Source of the DNA: Verrucomicrobia bacterium SCGC AAA164-M04
GTDB taxonomy: Bacteria; Verrucomicrobiota; Verrucomicrobiae; Verrucomicrobiales; Akkermansiaceae
Assembly: GCA_000383735.1 (NCBI GenBank)
Contig: KB912147.1
Coordinates: 1-6,613 of the forward strand
Direction of reading: 5' to 3'
DNA length: 6,613 nt
Shown piece by piece: positions 1-6,613 of the stretch. The first letter of the stretch is position 1. Every line of letters begins with the position of its first letter. Below the pieces are notes generated by a model. That model had not been told where the DNA came from. It saw only the letters and a program-made list of their open reading frames with translations, and did no database searches. Both the position numbers and the translations under genes were made by a program.

Positions 1-1387
1 ATTTTTCCCCTTCAGGAGTAAGGCGCATTGTTGTTTCGACGGATTCCGAGAGGCCCTCTTTTTTATCTTGGTCGAGAATCACAGGAATCAGGTCACCAAG
101 ATTTGATTCGGAGAGCGTGAACTGGTTTCCTTTGGCGCCGGGGATAAAGACAACTCCGCTGGCCTGGCTCTTAACGAGACCTTCAATCAGGTTGGCCTGT
201 TCAACAGTGAGTTGGCTTTCTCCAACTCCAACATCGCCGATGAAAACAACATCATACTTTTGAAGGTCTTCTAGTTTTTCGGGGAATTCTTGGATGTAAT
301 CGGGACCATCGCCTCTCCCTAGATCTGGATGGAGAAGAAGGCAATCCACGGTCACTCCAGGATCTCGTGAAAGTGCATTTCTAATGAATCGATACTCCCA
401 ACGAGGTAAGCTTTCAATGACTAGAACTCGGATCGATTCAGGTTTGCCACTGATGACAAAGTCACGCGAATTATTATTTTCGATTAGCTCGCCATTCGCA
501 ACTGGAAGAGAAATAGAGAGCGTCGAGGCGCCCTCCTTTTCGACTCGCCAGAGAAGTGAATCGTAGTGGGTGCTGTTGGCGCGAATCGTGATGTCTTTGT
601 AGCGTTCTGCTCCGGTGTCGCTTTTAATGCGAATTTGGGTGCGAACATCACGAGCAAGCGATGATTCGATAGTAAAAGGGATTTGGGCATTCTCGCCGAT
701 GATGCCGTAAGTCGGAGCGTTAACCGAGGTGAGTTCTAAGTCGGGAACTGTTTTATTGTTTCCCGTCGCGAGGGTGTAGATCGGAACGCCCTTGAGACGG
801 AATTGTTGGGAAACACCGACGGGTGAAGTTCCGAGGTTCCAATCGCCATCACCCAAGAAAATAGCAGCTCTCAGATTTTGGCCATTAGCCAAAGAATAGC
901 CCAAAGCTTCGTTAATGTCTGTGCCACTCATTGCTAACTCGATGATATCGGCATCAGGTGAGGGTGCACCGAAAGATGCCGTTGTGACACGGTTTTTACC
1001 TTCTGCTTCAAAGGTTTCCCAAAACTTAGAATCGACTAGGCGTTTAACTAATTCGCGACGGGTTAAAATTGTTTCGGATCCTGCCATGGACTCTGGCCGC
1101 CTAGCGTCTTCGGTGTCCATTGAGATTGATTCATCCCAGACGATAGCAATTTCGGGCTGGAGGTCCGACTCCTGAACCGTGCGCCATTCGGGTCCAAGTA
1201 ACATTGTGCAAACAAAGAGAACGCATAGAAGTCGGAGGCCCTCAAGAGAGCCAGTGCGATTGGGGCGGGTTGATCGACGCGTCGCTATGACTCCTAGAGT
1301 GATCGTCGCAGTAAGGACGATCACCACCAAGACGATCAACCAAGTTTGTGCCTGGAAGTGGAGTGGGCCGAGATTGAAATGATTCAC
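1..1387 (-). CDS. Membrane-anchored VWA protein with amidotransferase-like domain (3' end missing)
   Basis: The reading frame is open for 462 codons and leaves the window at its left edge, so the C-terminus is missing. The GTG start at 1387 overlaps the TGA stop of the upstream gene as GTGA, which points to translational coupling; no Shine-Dalgarno is visible. The N-terminus has two hydrophobic segments (about residues 16-36 and 51-66) separated by an Arg-rich loop (RRSTRPNR), so by the positive-inside rule the rest lies outside the cytoplasmic membrane. A VWA domain follows from about residue 78, with an intact MIDAS: DESISM (85-90), T156 in GTDINEAL and the Asp of LGDGDWN (about 178-184). 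Residues about 215-310 look like a beta-sandwich. From about 320 (IRVLVIESLPRWEYRFIRNAL) the sequence resembles the class I glutamine amidotransferase-like fold common in planctomycete and verrucomicrobial VWA proteins. No amidotransferase activity can be claimed: no catalytic Cys-His pair is evident. Probable partner of the MoxR ATPase encoded in the same operon. Exact role unknown. Confidence 0.88.
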   Translation of the reverse strand, partial: MNHFNLGPLHFQAQTWLIVLVVIVLTATITLGVIATRRSTRPNRTGSLEGLRLLCVLFVCTMLLGPEWRTVQESDLQPEIAIVWDESISMDTEDARRPESMAGSETILTRRELVKRLVDSKFWETFEAEGKNRVTTASFGAPSPDADIIELAMSGTDINEALGYSLANGQNLRAAIFLGDGDWNLGTSPVGVSQQFRLKGVPIYTLATGNNKTVPDLELTSVNAPTYGIIGENAQIPFTIESSLARDVRTQIRIKSDTGAERYKDITIRANSTHYDSLLWRVEKEGASTLSISLPVANGELIENNNSRDFVISGKPESIRVLVIESLPRWEYRFIRNALSRDPGVTVDCLLLHPDLGRGDGPDYIQEFPEKLEDLQKYDVVFIGDVGVGESQLTVEQANLIEGLVKSQASGVVFIPGAKGNQFTLSESNLGDLIPVILDQDKKEGLSESVETTMRLTPEGEK

Positions 1388-3381
1388 GAGGCGGGAGACG
1401 TTTTTGAGGTGCTCAGAGCAGGCGGTCCGGTTAATTTGGGTTGCAAACAGAGGATTGCCTCAGCAAGCAGAAAGAAGAGAACCGTGATGAGGAAAGCCCA
1501 CCAAACCGGAGAGACGAGATTATCGTCATCCTTTGTGCTTTCAAAGAGTGAGTAAGAAGTTCCTTCTAAGAGGGTGTCGAGAGCTTCCCCGTTAACGCGG
1601 AGGGGGGAGCTTTCCGCGGCGGGCCGATTAACGGCTATCACCCTTTCGCCAAGGCGATAGACTCCGGCGCGATATGCCCCAAGAGCTGGTTCATAGTCCT
1701 CAAAAGCATCGAGGCGATCGCGAACTTCATCGCCACGGAGCTTAGCTTTTTCACTTCCAGCAATCGCGCGATAACCGGCGTGGAGTCGGTCAGTGCCTTT
1801 TTCAAGGAGGCGCTGAACAGCCACGAGGTGGAGAGCCACAAACTCGAGATTAGACCAACGATCATCGGGAAGAGTAGTGATGAAGATTGCGGTCCCGAGA
1901 CCTTTTAGTTGGCGGTAAAGGAGAGGAGTTCCGTCGTCCCATTCAGCAAGGGAGGTGCCATCACCCTTAATGCTGCAGCGCTTGACCCCGCGGACTTGAT
2001 CAATTGGCATTTTTTGATCGCTCAGGCTATTTCGCCAAGGGCCATCATCCTTGATCCATGATCCGTTGATGAAATACTCGTCAGCCGGAGCGTCTTCGGT
2101 CACCCCCCAGGATGTCCCGAAAATGATGTTTTTGGATGGCTTTTCTGGTGGGAAGAAAATGATAGAGCCTCCCGATGCCGCAAATTCTTGAAGTTGGGCA
2201 GCAACAGCGCCGGTTGGGATCGGAGCTTGCCAGACAATAAGTGAGGCGGTCGACCAGTCAATTTTAGTCGTTTGGGTGAGGGCGACAATTTCACAACTAT
2301 AGCGATCAAAGCCATCGGGTGCTGCTGCTTTGCGAAGGTAGTTGGCCGTGTTCCCTGAAGGTTTTTCTGAAACGATCCACGATTTGACAGGTTCTTTGCC
2401 GCCAAACGCGAAGAAAACACTATTATCGCGCGGATTGTTATCCGAAGGGATTCCGACCCACCCGCTACCCTCAATATCGGCTGTGCCAAGCGGGAGACGT
2501 TTTTGAAAACGAAGCTCTTGGCCACTCATCGTGACGCGCTCGGCTGAACGAGCCCCCTTGAGGGAGTAAGTGATTGGGACGGTGGAAGTTCCATCGCCTT
2601 TGCTACGTGTTAATTTGAGATCAAGGAAAAGATTGTCTTCTACACGGCGGGAAGCGACGAGCTCGATTGCTACGTTTTGAGCAAGTTTGCTGCCTGATGA
2701 AAGAACCCTAAGCTTTGTTTCGCTGGGAAGGTTTTCGAGTCCGGCGCGAACTGCATTCCATCTTGAGTCAGTGGGCCGCCAGTCCCCCCGCTGCATATCG
2801 GATGCAAGCCAGACTTCGGTCTGGCCCGGATTAGTTTCGTCAATGTAATCAATCGCTTTAGTCAATAAGGTAGGAATGTCGGCCTGAGTGTCGGTAGCAA
2901 AAGTAGTCGAAAGGTCTGGGAGAGCATCGGGGGAGGGGACTTCTTGGATATCTCCACTCGCACTATCGATGAGAATTAAGCGGGGAGAGCCCATTTTTTC
3001 GACGGCTTCCGAGACCCGTGTAATGACAGCTTGGCGGTAAGATTGTGCTCCGCTCTCTGCTTTAGTCTCCATGCTCGCAGAGCGATCAAGAACAAGAATC
3101 ACGGTCCCTACTGATCCGCTTCCTGATCCGAGAAACCCTCCCAAGAGTGGCCGGGCAACCGCAAAAATAAGAGCGGCAATTGCTAAGGTTCGACAAATCA
3201 GAATGAGGATATGTTTAAGCTTCTTTTTTCCACGTGATTCACGGGAAGCTTTCAAGAGAAAACTTGTGGCCGCCCAATCGACGATGCGAAAGCGCCGTCG
3301 GTTGAGCAGGTGGATGATCACTGGAATGGAGGCTGCGAATAGCCCCCAAAGGATCGATTGTGAGAGAAAGCTTAGGCTCAA
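1384..3381 (-). CDS. BatA-like membrane protein with VWA and amidotransferase-like domains
   Basis: This protein of 665 residues begins with the hallmark BatA N-terminus: a membrane segment (about 8-25) running into HLLNRRRFRIVDWAA, a strongly basic loop, and a second membrane segment (about 57-80). A VWA domain follows with an intact MIDAS, VLDRSASM (Asp near residue 99), and a later Asp in WLASDMQ (about 195). Residues about 225-325 look like a beta-rich domain, about 330-510 an amidotransferase-like Rossmann domain, and about 570-590 the YRAGVYRLGERVIAVN segment seen near the end of long BatA homologues. A final membrane helix lies at about 625-645. The basic loop should be cytoplasmic, putting VWA and the later domains in the periplasm. 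Classical Bacteroides BatA is about half this length, so no symbol is given. The start is TTG at 3381, chosen because it gives the exact family N-terminus and lies 9 bases after the DUF58 stop; there is no Shine-Dalgarno. Role inferred from family and operon: envelope partner of the MoxR ATPase. Confidence 0.9.
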   Translation of the reverse strand: MSLSFLSQSILWGLFAASIPVIIHLLNRRRFRIVDWAATSFLLKASRESRGKKKLKHILILICRTLAIAALIFAVARPLLGGFLGSGSGSVGTVILVLDRSASMETKAESGAQSYRQAVITRVSEAVEKMGSPRLILIDSASGDIQEVPSPDALPDLSTTFATDTQADIPTLLTKAIDYIDETNPGQTEVWLASDMQRGDWRPTDSRWNAVRAGLENLPSETKLRVLSSGSKLAQNVAIELVASRRVEDNLFLDLKLTRSKGDGTSTVPITYSLKGARSAERVTMSGQELRFQKRLPLGTADIEGSGWVGIPSDNNPRDNSVFFAFGGKEPVKSWIVSEKPSGNTANYLRKAAAPDGFDRYSCEIVALTQTTKIDWSTASLIVWQAPIPTGAVAAQLQEFAASGGSIIFFPPEKPSKNIIFGTSWGVTEDAPADEYFINGSWIKDDGPWRNSLSDQKMPIDQVRGVKRCSIKGDGTSLAEWDDGTPLLYRQLKGLGTAIFITTLPDDRWSNLEFVALHLVAVQRLLEKGTDRLHAGYRAIAGSEKAKLRGDEVRDRLDAFEDYEPALGAYRAGVYRLGERVIAVNRPAAESSPLRVNGEALDTLLEGTSYSLFESTKDDDNLVSPVWWAFLITVLFFLLAEAILCLQPKLTGPPALSTSKTSPAS

Positions 3382-3390
3382 GGCTTGATT

Positions 3391-4284
3391 CTAGCGTTTG
3401 GAATGAAGGCGAGTCGTGATGAAGTTGGAGACAATTTCATCGTAGTCGGCACTCGTCTGAAAGAGGTGATAATCAGCGTAAACGTCGTGGCACTTACTTT
3501 CGACCTTATTTAGGAATTGCTTTAAAGCGGCGTGGTATTCGTCTGCGATGAGATTGGGTTCCGCTATTACAGTGGTGCTGTCCTCGAGGTCAACAAAGCG
3601 GTGCGGACGTTCAAAATGGAACTCCACCTCTTGTGGGTCGAGGAGGTGAAAGACCGCGATGTCGTGTTTCCTGAATCGAAGGTGTTGAAGGGCATCGCCA
3701 AGTGCCTCGGTATCGGCAAAAAGGTCTGAGAGGATTATCACGAGTGCCCGTTGTTGAGTTTTTTCTGCGATCTGATGGAGGGCGTCGACAAGACCGGTGT
3801 CACCGGTGGGCTCGAGTTTTTGGAGGGAATCGAAAATTGTCTGAAGCTGGGCAGCTCGACGACTGGGCGGAATTTCGAGGTGGATTTTTTCGTTGCAGCA
3901 GCTCAATCCAGCCGAATCGCCTTGTTTGACGATGAGGTAGGAAAGGGTAGCTGCAACTTTTCGTGCGAAGTCGATTTTAGTAGGGTGATCACCGGATGAG
4001 AAATTCATCGATCCTGATGAATCGACTACAAAATAGGCACGAAGGTTTGTATCAGCTTCGAATTCCTTAATATAATAACGATCTGACCGCGCATACGCCT
4101 TCCAATCTAGGCGACGAGTATCATCGCCGGGAACGTATTTGCGGTATTCTGCGAATTCTACTGATGATCCTCGGTGGGGCGAGCGGTGCCGCCCAGCAAC
4201 GTTCCCGATCATTGGGGTGCGAGACTCGAGAGGAATTGCGCCAAGACGGGCAAGCACTTCGGTGTCTAGAAAATCGTATTTCAT
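3391..4284 (-). CDS. DUF58 family protein with VWA fold, MoxR partner
   Basis: This 297-residue protein has no signal peptide or membrane segment and should be cytosolic. The DUF58 signature is clear at about residues 40-78: GSSVEFAEYRKYVPGDD, then RRLDWKAYARSD and KEFEAD. It is followed by a VWA-type MIDAS, DSSGSM (88-93), with candidate further ligands in TGDTGL (160-165) and LSDLF (185-189). Length is normal for short soluble DUF58 proteins. The ATG start has an in-frame TAA six bases upstream, so it cannot be extended. DUF58 genes are typically adjacent to moxR, and their products are regarded as MoxR partners, possibly adaptors between the ATPase and membrane VWA proteins. The exact biochemical function is not established. 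The TAG stop is in the same frame as the downstream BatA-like start, with only three codons (AAT CAA GCC) between them. Confidence 0.93.
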   Translation of the reverse strand: MKYDFLDTEVLARLGAIPLESRTPMIGNVAGRHRSPHRGSSVEFAEYRKYVPGDDTRRLDWKAYARSDRYYIKEFEADTNLRAYFVVDSSGSMNFSSGDHPTKIDFARKVAATLSYLIVKQGDSAGLSCCNEKIHLEIPPSRRAAQLQTIFDSLQKLEPTGDTGLVDALHQIAEKTQQRALVIILSDLFADTEALGDALQHLRFRKHDIAVFHLLDPQEVEFHFERPHRFVDLEDSTTVIAEPNLIADEYHAALKQFLNKVESKCHDVYADYHLFQTSADYDEIVSNFITTRLHSKR

Positions 4285-4287
4285 TTT

Positions 4288-4401
4288 TTAGAGTGCTTTG
4301 AAACGTTTGAAATTTCGATTTGGAATTGATCGTCCAGCTTGTGGTGCCACTGAAGTTTGATTGTTCTTGCTCCCTTGGGAAAACCGCAAAAATGAAGACA
4401 T
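4288..4401 (-). CDS. Doubtful 37-codon ORF between moxR and the DUF58 gene
   Basis: An ATG at 4401 opens a 37-residue frame (MSSFLRFSQG at the start, FKRFKAL at the end) that fills most of the moxR-DUF58 gap. It ends in TAA three bases before the DUF58 ATG, giving TAA AAA ATG in one frame. The peptide is basic and rich in Ser, Asn and Gln. It has no Shine-Dalgarno, no recognisable family and no membrane segment. An open run of this length occurs easily by chance. It may be only spacer, or its translation could deliver ribosomes to the DUF58 start. Listed because the gap holds nothing else recognisable: no terminator hairpin or clear promoter was seen. Confidence 0.15.
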   Translation of the reverse strand: MSSFLRFSQGSKNNQTSVAPQAGRSIPNRNFKRFKAL

Positions 4402-4413
4402 TGGCCAGGCAGT

Positions 4414-6012
<1,599 letters not shown>

Positions 6013-6251
6013 TTGGTCGGCAAGGGTAAAGAGGATAAATTGAAATGTTCTGGAGTGGAAGGCGAGACAGGCAAGTTGTTCTTCTATAAGCCAAAGATTA
6101 GCCCCCTCATTTAGGTGACTAAAAACACTACATTTCTAACCTCCTTTGGCAAGCGTATGGACTGGCTCAATTTGTGAGTTTTATTTAGGATAAAAAGATA
6201 ACGAGCTTCGCTGGATTTATTGGCTGATTTTTGGCATCCTGCTGTCTATCG
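6013..6251. promoter_or_regulatory. Divergent intergenic region between the moxR operon and trhO
   Basis: This 239-base region separates two divergently read genes and must hold promoters for both. It is locally AT-rich (about 6171-6200). For the minus strand, the best candidate is a TTGCCA box at about 6148-6153 followed, after about 16 bases, by a weak TAGTGT. For the plus strand, TTGTGA (6172-6177) followed by the AT-rich GATAAAAAGATAA stretch is the best candidate for trhO. Both are weak matches and neither is secure. No operator-like palindrome, riboswitch or terminator was recognised. The minus-strand leader also holds a strong Shine-Dalgarno with a start-stop pair, listed separately. 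Confidence 0.4.
6128..6146 (-). promoter_or_regulatory. Strong Shine-Dalgarno with adjacent start-stop (ATGTAG) in the moxR leader
   Basis: On the minus strand, AAGGAGGT (6146-6139) is followed after five bases by ATG (6133-6131) and immediately by the stop TAG (6130-6128). This is a full-strength ribosome binding site at ideal spacing, about 120 bases upstream of the moxR start, leading to a one-codon reading frame. A second short frame of eight codons (MRGLIFGL) starts at 6110 and ends at 6084. The true starts in the window lack comparable sites. It could be a regulatory ribosome-stalling or standby site, a decayed gene start, or chance. It only matters if transcription starts upstream of it. 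Confidence 0.35.
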
Positions 6252-6613
6252 ATGACTGCTCCCTACGAAGTTCTTCTTTATTATAAATATGCCAGGTTGG
6301 ATGATCCTGATGTTTTCGCAGCGGATCATCGTCTTTTGTGCCAGCAATTAGAGCTTCGTGGTCGGATTGTGGTCGCGACCGAGGGCCTGAATGGGACTGT
6401 TTCGGGAACAAAGGAAAATTGTGCTAAATATCGCAAGGCCCTTGATAAGGACCCAATTATGGCTGGAATTGCTTGGAAGATTGACCCGGAAGAGGGGCAT
6501 GTCTTTCCTAAGCTTTCAATAAAAGTCCGTAATGAGGTGGTGACTTTGGAATTGGGTGAAGAGGATTTTAACCCCGTTGATCTCACTGCATCTCATCTTA
6601 AGCCCTTGGAATG
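6252..6613 (+). CDS. trhO: tRNA uridine-34 hydroxylase TrhO, N-terminal part (truncated by window edge)
   Basis: The 120 visible residues match the N-terminal domain of the TrhO/YceA (UPF0176) family, closest in style to the Bacillus YbfQ branch: EVLLYYKYARLDDPDVFAA (6-24), the signature GRIVVATEGLNGTVSG (37-52), WKIDPEEGHVFPKLSIKVR (75-93) and a VVTLELGEEDFNP segment (96-108). TrhO uses O2 to hydroxylate U34 of certain tRNAs, the first step towards 5-methoxyuridine and 5-oxyacetyluridine, which helps wobble decoding. The rhodanese domain with the catalytic Cys should lie beyond the right edge. ATG at 6252 is preferred because it places the family N-terminus correctly; an in-frame TGA sits at 6225-6227 and only a TTG at 6231 could extend it. 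No Shine-Dalgarno is visible. It is transcribed divergently from the moxR operon and is probably functionally unrelated. Confidence 0.93.
   Translation, partial: MTAPYEVLLYYKYARLDDPDVFAADHRLLCQQLELRGRIVVATEGLNGTVSGTKENCAKYRKALDKDPIMAGIAWKIDPEEGHVFPKLSIKVRNEVVTLELGEEDFNPVDLTASHLKPLE

Noticed and set aside
4297..4312. Short direct repeat TTTGAAA CG TTTGAAA upstream of the DUF58 gene
   Set aside because: Seven-base units in AT-rich DNA are easily chance, and there is no further copy or nearby promoter to support an operator.
6139..6147. Plus-strand ACCTCCTTT, identical to the 16S rRNA 3' end, as a possible anti-Shine-Dalgarno sequence in the trhO leader
   Set aside because: trhO has no Shine-Dalgarno to sequester, and the element is more simply read as a Shine-Dalgarno on the other strand.
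6221..6236. Sigma-54-like -24/-12 element (TGGC, nine bases, GGCA) on the plus strand upstream of trhO
   Set aside because: The GG-GC spacing fits, but the inner bases match poorly, and transcription would begin only about five bases before the trhO start codon.

Overview
The window looks like a piece of a bacterial chromosome from the PVC superphylum, most likely Verrucomicrobiota. This is inferred from three things: the gene order MoxR ATPase, DUF58 protein, long BatA-type protein, VWA/amidotransferase-like membrane protein; the style of the long BatA homologue; and a lysine/alanine-rich histone-like tail. There is no rRNA or other marker to fix the taxonomy. Base composition looks roughly balanced, and no mobile element, CRISPR array, tRNA or rRNA was seen.

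Layout. Most of the window (6012 down to 1) is one minus-strand operon, read right to left. It encodes a MoxR-type AAA+ ATPase with an unusual N-terminal extension of about 210 residues (6012-4414), a 126-base gap with a doubtful 37-codon ORF, a soluble DUF58/VWA protein (4284-3391), a large membrane-anchored BatA-like VWA protein (3381-1384), and a second membrane-anchored VWA protein with an amidotransferase-like domain that runs off the left edge (1387-1). Spacing is tight: 9 bases between DUF58 and the BatA-like gene, and a 4-base GTGA overlap between the BatA-like gene and the last gene. The last two genes start with TTG and GTG. A 239-base divergent intergenic region (6013-6251) separates the operon from a plus-strand gene, truncated by the right edge, encoding the N-terminal domain of the tRNA uridine-34 hydroxylase TrhO.

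How the genes work together. In known MoxR/VWA systems the ATPase is thought to act as a chaperone that remodels partners carrying a metal-ion-dependent adhesion site (MIDAS). All three VWA proteins here keep the DxSxS MIDAS signature. DUF58 has no membrane segment. By the positive-inside rule, the two large proteins place their VWA and amidotransferase-like domains outside the cytoplasmic membrane. A cytosolic ATPase/DUF58 pair therefore probably serves two envelope proteins. The substrate and cellular role cannot be read from the sequence.

Most notable points: the basic, histone H1-like tail fused to MoxR; a strong Shine-Dalgarno followed by a start-stop codon pair in the operon leader, where no real gene start in the window has a good Shine-Dalgarno; and an A8 tract forming a canonical slippery heptamer just after the MoxR start codon.
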